NCBI GenBank assembly: GCA_016286535.1
Contig: JAEESZ010000003.1
Coordinates: 62,001-126,000, forward strand
DNA: 64,000 nucleotides
Source of the DNA: Treponema sp.
GTDB taxonomy: Bacteria; Spirochaetota; Spirochaetia; Treponematales; Treponemataceae
Reading direction: 5' to 3'
A program made the translations under genes and the position numbers. The notes beneath the pieces are model-generated. The model made no database searches, was not told the DNA's origin, and saw only the letters and a list, made by a program, of their open reading frames with translations. Positions within the stretch are counted from its first letter, which is position 1. Each line of letters begins with the position of its first letter. Shown here piece by piece: positions 15,921 through 24,381 of the stretch.

Positions 15921-16846
15921 ATGAACAAGAAAACACCATAGTTATTAATCCCTTAGAAGATCTGAATAAAATTAAAGCCCTTGCATCAGAACCAAGAATC
16001 CAGATGCTCAATCTTTTAAGGTCAAAAACCCTTAACATTAACGAAATTGCAGAAGTATTAAACCTGCCTCAGTCTACTGTTGCAACCCACATTTCCATTC
16101 TTGAAGAAGCAAACTTAATTACAACAGAATCTGTAAAGGCAAAAAAGGGTAACCAGAAATTATGTAAACCATCTTTCAGAGAACTTTTAATTCAATTTCC
16201 TGAAGAAAAAAATACAGAAGAAAACTTTATAGAAATAGAAATGCCTATCGGTATTTTTACAGACTGTTCTACAACTGCCCCTTGCGGACTTTGTTCTACA
16301 GAAAAAATCATCGGTATGCTGGATATTCCTGATTCTTTCTTAAATCCTGAAAGAATGAAAGCCGGACTTTTATGGTGCGGAAGCGGAAGTTTTGAATACA
16401 AATTCCCAAACAACACCTTATATGGTCAGAAAAAAATCTCCAAGCTGGAAATAAGCATGGAACTTTCTTCTGAAACTCCGGGCACAAATTCCAACTGGCC
16501 TTCTGACATTACAATGTGGATTAACAGAACAGAAATTGGTACCTGGATTTCCCCTGGTGATTTTGGCGACAAAAGAGGAAAATATACCCCACAGTGGTGG
16601 AAGCTGGAAGGTTCTCAGTACGGACTTTTAAAGCATTTTTCTGTAACCGACGAAGGAAGCTTTGTTGATGGTGTTAAGATTTCTGATGTAACCTTGCAGG
16701 ATCTTGCCATTCCGGAGCATCATTCTATCCGCGTAAGAGTCGGTGTAAAAGAAAATGCAGAACATATGGGCGGAATGAACATTTTTGGTAAAGGCTTTGG
16801 AAACTACGACCAGGGCATCATCCTCCGCACCTACTTCGAACAATAG
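15917..16846 (+). CDS. ArsR-type HTH transcriptional regulator with C-terminal sensor domain
   Basis: 309 residues. Residues about 15-90 form a winged helix: LASEPRIQMLNLLRS, then INEIAEVLNLPQSTVATHISILEEANLI as the recognition helix-turn-helix. The rest (about 105-309) is a beta-rich domain (LLWCGSGSFEYKFPNN, SDITMWINRTEIGTW, IRVRVGVKENAEHMGGMNIFG) known in a family of sugar-locus regulators from clostridia and spirochaetes. It also has a cysteine group Cys117, Cys123, Cys126. It sits between two arabinofuranosidase genes, and operator-like dyads flank it, so it is the likely local arabinan regulator (inference). Its start overlaps a four-codon ORF (ATGA overlap at 15917). Confidence 0.85.
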   Translation: MNEQENTIVINPLEDLNKIKALASEPRIQMLNLLRSKTLNINEIAEVLNLPQSTVATHISILEEANLITTESVKAKKGNQKLCKPSFRELLIQFPEEKNTEENFIEIEMPIGIFTDCSTTAPCGLCSTEKIIGMLDIPDSFLNPERMKAGLLWCGSGSFEYKFPNNTLYGQKKISKLEISMELSSETPGTNSNWPSDITMWINRTEIGTWISPGDFGDKRGKYTPQWWKLEGSQYGLLKHFSVTDEGSFVDGVKISDVTLQDLAIPEHHSIRVRVGVKENAEHMGGMNIFGKGFGNYDQGIILRTYFEQ

Positions 16847-16849
16847 AAA

Positions 16850-16897
16850 GCAGCAGCCTGCAATTAGCCAACAAGCAGCTGCAGGCCGGCCCTTTTC
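16850..16897 (+). terminator. Probable terminator after the regulator gene
   Basis: GCCTGCA (16856-16862) pairs with TGCAGGC (16880-16886). A short CGGCCCTTTTCT tail follows. The T-run is short, so termination may be partial. Confidence 0.5.
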
Positions 16898-16898
16898 T

Positions 16899-16938
16899 AC
16901 AACAAGTTTTTCCGATAAATATCAATTATTTTTGTTGT
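16899..16938. promoter_or_regulatory. Tandem operator-like dyads before the GH51-GH51-araA operon
   Basis: Units 16899-16918 (ACAACAA, six bases, CCGATAA) and 16919-16938 (ATATCAA, six bases, TTGTTGT) abut with an exact 20-bp period. The outer halves of the pair, ACAACAA and TTGTTGT, are perfect inverted repeats of each other, so the 40-bp array is symmetric as a whole. It ends where the -35 region of the downstream promoter would lie. Confidence 0.62.
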
Positions 16939-16964
16939 AAACTCAAACTTTATGTGATACACTT

Positions 16965-16970
16965 TATAAT
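16965..16970 (+). promoter_or_regulatory. -10 box of the GH51-GH51-araA operon
   Basis: A perfect TATAAT at 16965-16970, with no recognisable -35 at 16-18 bases. The upstream dyads at 16919-16938 end about where a -35 would begin. This fits an activator-dependent promoter (inference). An ACAGGAG box precedes the ATG at 16991. Confidence 0.6.
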
Positions 16971-16990
16971 AACAGGAGTGTAAACACATA

Positions 16991-18499
16991 ATGAAGCAAT
17001 CAGTAATTGTAAACGTAAAGAATAAAAAATCACAAATCAGTAAAGATATATACGGACACTTTTCTGAACATTTAGGCCGCTGCATTTACGGCGGTTTCTG
17101 GGTTGGTAAAAACTCAGATATTCCAAACATCAAGGGCTACAGAAAAGATGTTCTTCAGGCTTTTAAAGACATAGATATTCCAAACCTTCGCTGGCCGGGC
17201 GGATGCTTTGCAGATGAATATCACTGGAAAGACGGAATCGGTCCATACGAAAACAGAAAAAAGATGGTTAATACTCACTGGGGCGGAGTTGTAGAAGATA
17301 ACTCTTTTGGCACCCACGAATTTATGGGCCTTTGCGAAGAACTTGGCTGTAAACCCTACATCAACGGAAACGTTGGAAGCGGAACCGTTCAGGAAATGAA
17401 CGAATGGGTTGAATACCTTACCTTTGACGGAGAATCTCCTATGAGCCGTCTTCGCGCTCAGAACGGTCACAAGGATGCCTGGAAGGTTGATTACTTTGGA
17501 ATTGGTAACGAAAACTGGGGCTGCGGCGGAAATATGAGGCCTGAACACTATGCAGACCTTTACCGCAACTTTCAGACTTACGTACGCCAGTACGGTCCAA
17601 ACAAGATTTTTAAGATTGCAGGCGGTCCAAATGTTGATGACTACAACTGGACAGATGTTTTAATGCGCAATGCCCACTGGTTAATGGACGGTCTCTCCCT
17701 CCACTACTACACTTACGAATACCGCTGGGAAGACAAAAGATCTTCAACAAATTTTGATGAAGAAGGTTATTACCGGGCTGTAAAAAATGCATTCCGCATG
17801 GACGAGCTTATAAGACGTCACGGCGAAATTATGGACAAATACGATCCTGAAAAAAGAGTTGCCCTTGTAGTAGACGAATGGGGTTCCTGGTATCTGCCTG
17901 AACCTGGAACAAATCCGGGCTTCCTTTACCAGCAGAACACAATGCGCGATGCAGTTATAGCAGGTGTACACCTGAACATTTTTAACAATCATTCAGACAG
18001 AGTAAGAATTGCAAACATTGCCCAGGCCGTAAACGTTCTTCAATCTCCTGTTCTTACAGAAGGAGATAAGATGGTGCTTACCCCAACCTGGCACATTTTC
18101 CACATGTTCAAGGATCATCAGGATGCAAGACTTCTGGAAACCACCTTTGCAAGCGTAAGCGCAGGTCTTTACGACAAGGACATTATGGTACCAGGCCTTT
18201 CGGTTTCTGCTTCAGAAAAGAAAAACGAAAAAAGCGGAAAGAATACCTGTCTTGTTACAATCGTAAACACAGACTGCAAGGCTTCAAACACTATAGAAAT
18301 CACCTTTGCAAACGATGGTAAAGCTGTAGAAAATCCACAGGCAAGCCTTATTGCCGCAGCAGATATGAGAACCTGCAATACTTTTGAAAAACCTGAAGAG
18401 GTTGTAGAAAAAAGTCTTGCAGTAACAAGAATAAGCAAAGATACCCTTTCCATAGAAATGCCTGCAAACTCGGTTGCTTCTGTAAGGGTTGAACTTTAA
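16991..18499 (+). CDS. Cytoplasmic GH51 alpha-L-arabinofuranosidase
   Basis: 502 residues, no signal peptide, usual length for intracellular GH51 enzymes. The opening [39 protein letters not shown], acid/base Glu174 ([11 protein letters not shown]) and nucleophile Glu296 (VVDEWGSWY) are all canonical. A C-terminal beta domain (about 390-502) closes the protein. It should hydrolyse arabino-oligosaccharides brought in by the ABC importer. It is the first gene of an operon with a second GH51 gene 15 bases downstream and araA. I think abfA would be a fair name, but with three paralogues I leave it unnamed. Confidence 0.95.
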   Translation: MKQSVIVNVKNKKSQISKDIYGHFSEHLGRCIYGGFWVGKNSDIPNIKGYRKDVLQAFKDIDIPNLRWPGGCFADEYHWKDGIGPYENRKKMVNTHWGGVVEDNSFGTHEFMGLCEELGCKPYINGNVGSGTVQEMNEWVEYLTFDGESPMSRLRAQNGHKDAWKVDYFGIGNENWGCGGNMRPEHYADLYRNFQTYVRQYGPNKIFKIAGGPNVDDYNWTDVLMRNAHWLMDGLSLHYYTYEYRWEDKRSSTNFDEEGYYRAVKNAFRMDELIRRHGEIMDKYDPEKRVALVVDEWGSWYLPEPGTNPGFLYQQNTMRDAVIAGVHLNIFNNHSDRVRIANIAQAVNVLQSPVLTEGDKMVLTPTWHIFHMFKDHQDARLLETTFASVSAGLYDKDIMVPGLSVSASEKKNEKSGKNTCLVTIVNTDCKASNTIEITFANDGKAVENPQASLIAAADMRTCNTFEKPEEVVEKSLAVTRISKDTLSIEMPANSVASVRVEL

Positions 18500-18514
18500 G
18501 CTTAAGGAAAAATT

Positions 18515-20008
18515 ATGAAAGCAAGCATTGCAATTGTTAAAGAATTTGAAACAGGCGAAGTTGATGATAATCTCTTCAGTTCTTTTGTTGAACATCTGGG
18601 AAGGGCAATTTACACAGGTATTTACGAACCTGAAAATCCCTGCTCAGATAAAGACGGCTTTAGAAAAGACGTTATTGATCTGGTAAAGGAACTGAAAGTT
18701 TCTCTGGTACGCTATCCGGGCGGAAACTTCCTTTCCAATTACAACTGGAAAGACGGCATTGGCCCAAGAGATAAAAGACCAGTAAGATTAGACAGGGCCT
18801 GGCATACAATAGAACCTAACGAAATTGGAATTGACGAATTCTATGACTGGACCAAAAAGACCGGAACCCAGATTCTTGGTGCCGTAAACATGGGGACAGG
18901 CTCCATTCAGGATGCCGCAGATTTAGTTGAATACTGCAACTTCTCTGGAGGAACTTACTGGAGCGATCTCCGCATTAAAAACGGCCATAAAGAACCTTTC
19001 AACATTAAATACTGGTGCATTGGAAACGAAATGGACGGTCCATGGCAGATTGGTCACATGGATGCACTGACTTACGGCCGAAAAGCTAACGAAGCCGCAA
19101 AGTTTATGAAGTTTACTGATGAATCAATTAAGACTGTAGTTTGCGGAAGTGCAACTTCTTCCATGAAGACCTACCCTGAATGGGACCGCATTGTTCTGGA
19201 AGAAACCTACGATTTTGCAGATTATATTTCTATTCACCGCTACTTTGAAAACAAGGGAAATGATGATGACTTTCTTGCTTCCTGGTGGAACATGGATGAT
19301 TTTATTAAAACCAGTATTGCAACCTGCGACTATGTAAAGGCCTTAAAACGCAGCAATAAAACTATCTATCTTTCTTTTGACGAATGGAATGTATGGTATC
19401 AGAACAAAAAAGAACCTCATCCATGGGAAAAGGCCCCAAGAATTCTTGAAGAGCACTACTCCCTTTTAGACGCCCTTACCTTTGGCGGAATGGCAATCAC
19501 CCTGCTTAATCACTGCGACAGGGTAAAGGTTGCCTGCCTTGCCCAGCTGATAAACGTAATTGCTCCAATCTTCACCGAACCAAATAAAGGAGCCTACAAA
19601 CAGGCCATATATTATCCTTTCCAGGATGTTTCCCTTTTTGGAAGAGGCAAGGTTTTGAATCCTGTAATTCACTGCGACAATAAAGTCACAGAAAAATACG
19701 GCGAAATTCCTGCTGCTATTTTCTCTACCGTTTATAACGAAGAAAAGGAAGAAGTGACTGTTTTTGCCCTCAACACCAGCAAAAGCGAAAACTGCCAGAC
19801 AGAAATCAACCTCTGGAACTTCGGCAATACCGAAATGTTCTACTGGACAGAATTAAGCGGCGATGACCTTGGAGCCAGAATCACCTGGGAAAATCAAAAA
19901 GCTGTCTGCCCGGTAAATAAAGAAATTGTCCGGGTTGAAAACTGCAAATGTAAGGTGGAACTTAAAAAGGCTTCATGGAATGTAATCAGATTTAAAATTA
20001 AAAAATAA
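18515..20008 (+). CDS. Second cytoplasmic GH51 alpha-L-arabinofuranosidase
   Basis: 497 residues, no signal peptide. It has the GH51 opening DNLFSSFVEHLGRAIYTGIYEP, RYPGGNFLSNYNWKDGIGP, acid/base Glu172 (CIGNEMDGPW) and nucleophile Glu290 (LSFDEWNVWY). It is more like the Bacillus and Geobacillus AbfA branch than the gene before it, so the two probably split the work between linear and branched oligomers (inference). The start is preceded by AAGGA 8 bases upstream. It lies 12 bases before araA in the same operon. Confidence 0.95.
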   Translation: MKASIAIVKEFETGEVDDNLFSSFVEHLGRAIYTGIYEPENPCSDKDGFRKDVIDLVKELKVSLVRYPGGNFLSNYNWKDGIGPRDKRPVRLDRAWHTIEPNEIGIDEFYDWTKKTGTQILGAVNMGTGSIQDAADLVEYCNFSGGTYWSDLRIKNGHKEPFNIKYWCIGNEMDGPWQIGHMDALTYGRKANEAAKFMKFTDESIKTVVCGSATSSMKTYPEWDRIVLEETYDFADYISIHRYFENKGNDDDFLASWWNMDDFIKTSIATCDYVKALKRSNKTIYLSFDEWNVWYQNKKEPHPWEKAPRILEEHYSLLDALTFGGMAITLLNHCDRVKVACLAQLINVIAPIFTEPNKGAYKQAIYYPFQDVSLFGRGKVLNPVIHCDNKVTEKYGEIPAAIFSTVYNEEKEEVTVFALNTSKSENCQTEINLWNFGNTEMFYWTELSGDDLGARITWENQKAVCPVNKEIVRVENCKCKVELKKASWNVIRFKIKK

Positions 20009-20020
20009 AGGAGATAAAAG

Positions 20021-21538
20021 ATGAAAAGTCAAAAATATGTATTCTGGTTCCTTACCGGAAGCCAGGACCTTTATGGAGAAGACACCCTCAAAATGGTTGC
20101 CAGAGACTCCAGAGAAATGGTGGAAAAACTTAACGAATCAAAAATGCTTCCATGCGAACTTGTATGGAAACCTACCCTGCTTACACCGGGCGATATTCTT
20201 AAAACCCTTGAAGAAGCAAATGCTGACGCAGAATGTGCAGGCGTAATCTGCTGGATGCATACCTTCAGCCCTGCAAAAATGTGGATTGCAGGCTTAAATT
20301 CCTATAAAAAACCTTTACTTCAGTTGAATACCCAGTTCAATCTTGAAATTCCATATGCCACAATGGATATGGATTTTATGAATCTTAACCAGAGTGCCCA
20401 CGGAGACCGCGAATTCGGTTATATCACAAGCCGCATGGATTTACCAAGAAAGGTGATTGCAGGTCACTGGGCTGACGAAAATACCCGAAAGAGAATTGCC
20501 GACTGGATGAGGGTTGCAAGAGCTGTTGCCGACGGAAAGAGTCTTCGCTGTATCCGCTTTGGAGACAACATGCGCGAAGTTGCCGTTACAGACGGAGACA
20601 AGGTTGAAGCAATGATACGTTACGGCTGGTCTGTTCCTTATTATGGAATCGGTGACCTTGTTGCCTATATGAATGAAGTAAAAGAAAGCGAAATAAATGC
20701 TCTCTTTGACGAATACAACAGCCTTTACGAAATTAACTACAATACAGACAATGGTTTTGACAAAGAATTTATTGTTGACCACATAAAAGAACAGGCAAAA
20801 ATTGAAATTGCCCTCCGCCGCTTCTTAGATGACAAGGATGGAAAAGCCTTATGTACAAACTTCCAGGACCTTCACGGAATGAAGCAGCTTCCTGGCCTTG
20901 CAATTCAGAGACTGCTTGCAGACGGCTACGGTTTTGGTGCAGAAGGTGACTGGAAAACTTCCTGCCTTGTAAGAACTTTCAAAGCCATGACAGAAGGCCT
21001 TGTTGTACCGGGTAAAAAAGGAAATGCCTTTATGGAAGATTACACCTACAACTTTGTTCCGGGCGAAGAAGTTAATATGGGAAGCCACATGCTTGAGGTT
21101 GACCCTGAAATTGCTAGAGGAAAACCAAAGATTGAAGTTCATCATCTTGGAATTGGAGACAAAGAAGCTCCTGCCCGCCTTGTATTCAACACACTTGAAG
21201 GAGACGGTTTGGTTGCCGCTGTTGTTCAAATGCCGGGACGTTTCCGCTGCATTGTAAACGAAATCAACGTTGTTCCACCTAAAGCAGCTCTTCCAAAACT
21301 GCCGGTTGCCCGCATGCTCTGGAAACCATATCCAAGCCTTTCTACCTCTGCAGAAGCCTGGATTCTTGCAGGCGGCGGACATCACACAGCCTTCAGTAAC
21401 ATTGTTACTTCAGACATGATTCGTGACTGGGCAGAAATGACCGGTACAGAATGCCTTGTAATTGATAAAGACTCTACAGTTAATTCAGTTCGTAATGAAT
21501 TAAGATGGAATAATGCTTATTACAGTAACAAGAGATAG
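20021..21538 (+). CDS. araA: L-arabinose isomerase
   Basis: 505 residues, full length for AraA, which converts L-arabinose to L-ribulose in the cytoplasm. Diagnostic segments are VFWFLTGSQDLYGE at the N-terminus, FQDLHGMKQLPGLA, the metal-binding Glu in GAEGDWKTSC and in FMEDYTYNF, the His in MGSHMLE, and GGGHHTAFS. A strong AAAGGAGATAAAAG box precedes the ATG. It is the last gene of the operon with two GH51 arabinofuranosidases. The ribulokinase and epimerase that normally follow are not in this window and must be encoded elsewhere. Confidence 0.98.
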   Translation: MKSQKYVFWFLTGSQDLYGEDTLKMVARDSREMVEKLNESKMLPCELVWKPTLLTPGDILKTLEEANADAECAGVICWMHTFSPAKMWIAGLNSYKKPLLQLNTQFNLEIPYATMDMDFMNLNQSAHGDREFGYITSRMDLPRKVIAGHWADENTRKRIADWMRVARAVADGKSLRCIRFGDNMREVAVTDGDKVEAMIRYGWSVPYYGIGDLVAYMNEVKESEINALFDEYNSLYEINYNTDNGFDKEFIVDHIKEQAKIEIALRRFLDDKDGKALCTNFQDLHGMKQLPGLAIQRLLADGYGFGAEGDWKTSCLVRTFKAMTEGLVVPGKKGNAFMEDYTYNFVPGEEVNMGSHMLEVDPEIARGKPKIEVHHLGIGDKEAPARLVFNTLEGDGLVAAVVQMPGRFRCIVNEINVVPPKAALPKLPVARMLWKPYPSLSTSAEAWILAGGGHHTAFSNIVTSDMIRDWAEMTGTECLVIDKDSTVNSVRNELRWNNAYYSNKR

Positions 21539-21614
21539 CCTCAGGATAATTTATTGAAAATAAGTAAAAAAAGATATATCTTATTACTGAATTATTTTTT
21601 AAGAGGTTTTATAA

Positions 21615-22646
21615 ATGGCATTTGTAGAAGATTTATTAAACAAAGCTAAAGCTGCCAATAAGACTATCGTTCTTTGCGAAGGCGAAGACAAGAGAGTTGT
21701 AGAGGCTGCTTCAAAAATTGTAAAAGATGGAATTGCTAAAATCATTCTGATTGGTTCTGATGAAGATATTAAAGCCAGCGGATCAAATGCAGACTTAAGC
21801 GGAGTTACAATTGTTGACCCTGCAAAAGATGCAAACGCAGACAAATATGCAGAACTTCTTTTTAAGGCAAGAGAAGGAAAAATTAACAAAAAGACAGGAG
21901 CTCCTGAATATGCTGATGTTGCTGCTGCAAAAGCTGCAATTCTTAAAGACCACACAATGTATGGTGCTTTAATCTTAAAAGCAGGAGATGCAGACGGATT
22001 CGTTTCTGGTGCCTGCCACTCTACAGCAAACACCCTTCGCCCTGGCCTTCAGGTTATTAAGACTGCACCTGGCTTTAAGACAGTTTCAAGCTGTTTTATT
22101 ATGGTTGCTCCAGAAGGCGGAAACAAGTATGTTCCAGAAGGAGTTGCTGTATTTGGTGACTGTGCAATCAACATTGAACCAAGTGCAGAAGAACTTTGCG
22201 ATATTGCAATTGCTTCTGCAGATACTGCAAAGAAGATTGCCGGTATTGAACCACGTGTAGCAATGCTTTCTTTCTCTACAAAGGGAAGCGGAAATGATGC
22301 AAAATTCTACGATACTGTAACAAAAGTTCAGAAAGCAACAGAACTTGCTAAAGCTGCTGCTCCAGACTTAGCTTTGGACGGAGAATTCCAGTTTGATGCT
22401 GCAATCGCACCTGAGGTAGGAGAATTAAAGGCTCCTGGTTCAAAAGTTGCAGGACATGCAAATACTTTCATTTTCCCAAATATCAATGCCGGAAATATCG
22501 GTTATAAGATTTGTCAGAGAATGGGCGGCTGGATGGCAATTGGACCTGTATGTCAGGGTTTTGCTAAACCATTAAATGACCTTAGCCGCGGCTGTTCCGT
22601 AGAAGATATAATCGCTACAGTTGCCGTTACAGCTCTTCAAGCTTAA
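21615..22646 (+). CDS. pta: Phosphate acetyltransferase
   Basis: 343 residues, the length of the short (single-domain) Pta, which interconverts acetyl-CoA and acetyl phosphate. Clear features are LCEGEDKRVVEAASKIV, GALILKAGDADGFVSGACHSTANTLRPGLQ, AMLSFSTKGSGND, and the C-terminal FIFPNINAGNIGYKICQRMGGW with IGPVCQGFAKPLNDLSRGC. It has an AAGAGG box upstream. No acetate kinase gene is adjacent. The last nine codons and stop are duplicated 52 bases further on with four synonymous changes (see 22615-22730). Confidence 0.97.
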   Translation: MAFVEDLLNKAKAANKTIVLCEGEDKRVVEAASKIVKDGIAKIILIGSDEDIKASGSNADLSGVTIVDPAKDANADKYAELLFKAREGKINKKTGAPEYADVAAAKAAILKDHTMYGALILKAGDADGFVSGACHSTANTLRPGLQVIKTAPGFKTVSSCFIMVAPEGGNKYVPEGVAVFGDCAINIEPSAEELCDIAIASADTAKKIAGIEPRVAMLSFSTKGSGNDAKFYDTVTKVQKATELAKAAAPDLALDGEFQFDAAIAPEVGELKAPGSKVAGHANTFIFPNINAGNIGYKICQRMGGWMAIGPVCQGFAKPLNDLSRGCSVEDIIATVAVTALQA

Positions 22647-22730
22647 GTTGCGAGTTTACGCATAGCGGAAACTCGGTAAGCACGCGCCAGCGTGCGACCT
22701 ACAGTTGCCGTTACTGCTTTACAGGCATAA
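22615..22730 (+). repeat. Palindromic insertion flanked by two copies of the pta 3-prime end
   Basis: Copy 1 (22615-22646) is the end of pta. Copy 2 (22699-22730) encodes the same residues TVAVTALQA and a stop but differs at four or five bases, all in synonymous positions. Between them are 52 bases with two hairpins: CGAGTTT with AAACTCG, and CACGC with GCGTG. Copy 2 ends 2 bases before the stop of the convergent patatin gene. This suggests that a small element entered the gene end while a functional terminus was kept. Confidence 0.7.
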
Positions 22731-22732
22731 AA

Positions 22733-23587
22733 CTAGAGGCTTAAAAAGTCTTTAATTTTATCCATCATTTTTAATGCGTCATTATACCCCAGATTATGAG
22801 TATCCCTTATATTCTGGGATTTTCTTTCCATAACACCTGCTGACGGTTTTACCGAAGGCCTTACAATCAGAATATTACCAGCCTTCTCTTCTTTATATAG
22901 ATATTCAAGCTCTTCGTAATATCTTTCATTCTGACTTTCCAGAGCCTTAATTATTGCCTTGTGACGGGGATAAAAAAACTTAGCCATTGGAACAAAGGCA
23001 TTAAACTCACTTCCCTTTGATTTTTCTTCCTGGGTAAGAACGACAAGGTTTCTTGTATAACCCAGTTTGCGGAAAGCCTTTTCCGGAACAGAATCTGCAA
23101 TGCCGCCGTCAACATAAGAATGGCCTTCAATTTTTAAGGCTTTTGAAACAACCGGCATGGAAGCAGATGCCTGCAGATACTTCATGTTCAAACCGCCGAC
23201 TGTAAGTTCAGGACAATAATGATAGAGGGCTTGTCCGGAATCTAAATCTGTACAAACAACATAAAATTTGGCAGGATTTTCTGCAAAACTTTTATGATCA
23301 AAAGGATAAAGTTTTGAAGGAAGTTCGTAATAGCAGAACTGCTCATTAAAGTAGTTTCCGGTTCTTAAAAGAGAAGCAAAGCCCATATATTTTTTTGAAG
23401 AACAGTAATCTGCTGTATAATTAACAGAGCGCCCCTTCTGGCGTGACATAAAACCTGCCCCGTGAATGGCTCCGGCCGAAACTCCAATTACTCCGTCAAA
23501 AGTAATATTATTTTCCAAAAATGCATCAAGCACGCCTGCTGTATAAATTCCACGGTGAGCCCCGCCTTCCAAAACTAAACCTTTCAT
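22733..23587 (-). CDS. Patatin-like phospholipase (YjjU/RssA-type)
   Basis: 284 residues. Patatin fold marks are the oxyanion loop LEGGAHRGIYTAGVLDAF at the N-terminus, the nucleophile Ser in GVSAG (near residue 39) and the catalytic Asp in DGGIADSVP (near residue 160). It is probably a cytoplasmic lipid acyl hydrolase of the bacterial patatin group; the substrate is unknown. The SD AGGTGA lies only two bases after the ten-T tail of the purN terminator, so its transcription may depend on read-through. It is convergent with pta. Confidence 0.88.
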   Translation of the reverse strand: MKGLVLEGGAHRGIYTAGVLDAFLENNITFDGVIGVSAGAIHGAGFMSRQKGRSVNYTADYCSSKKYMGFASLLRTGNYFNEQFCYYELPSKLYPFDHKSFAENPAKFYVVCTDLDSGQALYHYCPELTVGGLNMKYLQASASMPVVSKALKIEGHSYVDGGIADSVPEKAFRKLGYTRNLVVLTQEEKSKGSEFNAFVPMAKFFYPRHKAIIKALESQNERYYEELEYLYKEEKAGNILIVRPSVKPSAGVMERKSQNIRDTHNLGYNDALKMMDKIKDFLSL

Positions 23588-23598
23588 AAATCACCTGC

Positions 23599-23631
23599 AA
23601 AAAAAAAAGCGCTGTCAGATGACAACGCTTT
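23599..23631 (-). terminator. purN terminator whose U-tract adjoins the patatin SD
   Basis: AAAGCGTTGTCA with TGACAGCGCTTT (minus strand) form a tight 11-pair stem with one mismatch, followed by ten T (23608-23599), then GC and the SD AGGTGA of the next gene. It starts 8 bases after the purN stop codon. No room remains for a separate promoter between hairpin and patatin start. Confidence 0.85.
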
Positions 23632-23638
23632 AAAATAT

Positions 23639-24271
23639 TTAAATGTTATTACAAAGCCACAAAAGCCCTTCTACAATTGCCTCGTGTTCCTGAGGAGCAA
23701 TTCTTTCGTAAAGGGAATCCGGAGTATCGGAAGGTAAAACAGGAACCTTTTTTTGAATAAGGATTTTACCTCCATCACACTCAGAACTTACAAGATGAAT
23801 TGTACAGCCGCTTTCTTTTTCGCCGCTTGCAATTACCGCTTCATGAACGTGATGTCCCCACATACCAACTCCGCCAAACTTTGGCAGCAGAGCAGGATGC
23901 AGATTTATGATTTTTCCTTCATACTGCTTGAGGATGTTGCCGCTCAAAACTGTAAGCCAGCCGGCCTGAACAATAGCCTGAACCCCATTCTTTTTACAAA
24001 GGTCTAAAACTGCATCAGAAACGGCAAGTCTTTTTTCATCTCTTGAGGCAGCCTTTGCAACTTCTGCTCCCATTACAGAATATGGAGAAGTTACGGCAGA
24101 AGCAATGCCGGCCTTTGCAGCACGCTCAAGTGCGTATGCATCTTTATGATCCGAAATAACAATAGCAATTTCGTAAGGGCAAGAGTCCCCTTTTTGAAGC
24201 TGATAATCTATAAGGGCCTGCAGATTTGTTCCGCCGCCACTAACAAGAACTGCTGTTTTTAAAACATCCAT
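23639..24271 (-). CDS. purN: Phosphoribosylglycinamide formyltransferase
   Basis: 210 residues from the ATG at 24271 (MDVLKTAVLVSGGGTNLQAL). An upstream in-frame ATG at 24316 lies within a palindromic repeat and gives a non-family N-terminus. The enzyme transfers a formyl group from 10-formyl-THF to GAR in purine synthesis. The GGTNLQ phosphate-binding loop, the catalytic Asn and His of IINLHPALLP (NLHPALLP), the WGHHVHEAVI segment and GCTIHLVSSECDGG are all present. It is downstream of purM, with the palindromic element 24286-24376 between them. Confidence 0.95.
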   Translation of the reverse strand: MDVLKTAVLVSGGGTNLQALIDYQLQKGDSCPYEIAIVISDHKDAYALERAAKAGIASAVTSPYSVMGAEVAKAASRDEKRLAVSDAVLDLCKKNGVQAIVQAGWLTVLSGNILKQYEGKIINLHPALLPKFGGVGMWGHHVHEAVIASGEKESGCTIHLVSSECDGGKILIQKKVPVLPSDTPDSLYERIAPQEHEAIVEGLLWLCNNI

Positions 24272-24285
24272 ATCCACATTCCTAA

Positions 24286-24376
24286 ATGGTGCTCGCAAGT
24301 CTCGCACCTGAGGCATTTTCTCGATGAACCTAAAACGACCCGCTGCCGCAGCTCGTTTTTTAACGGTTCTTCGATT
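24286..24376. repeat. Palindromic element between purM and purN
   Basis: Two hairpins. One is GGTGC with GCACC (24288-24308). The other is nested: TCGATGAACC with GGTTCTTCGA on the outside, ACGA with TCGT inside, and GCTGC with GCAGC at the tip (24321-24374). It is GC-richer than the surroundings and non-coding. It may be a processing site in the purMN message or a repeat element like those at 9394, 22615, 25548 and 38052. Confidence 0.55.
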
Positions 24377-24381
24377 GTAGC

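Noticed and set aside
24272..24316. Upstream ATG for purN
   Set aside because: The extension is encoded by the palindromic element and has no family similarity; MDVLKTAVLVSGGG is the usual PurN start.
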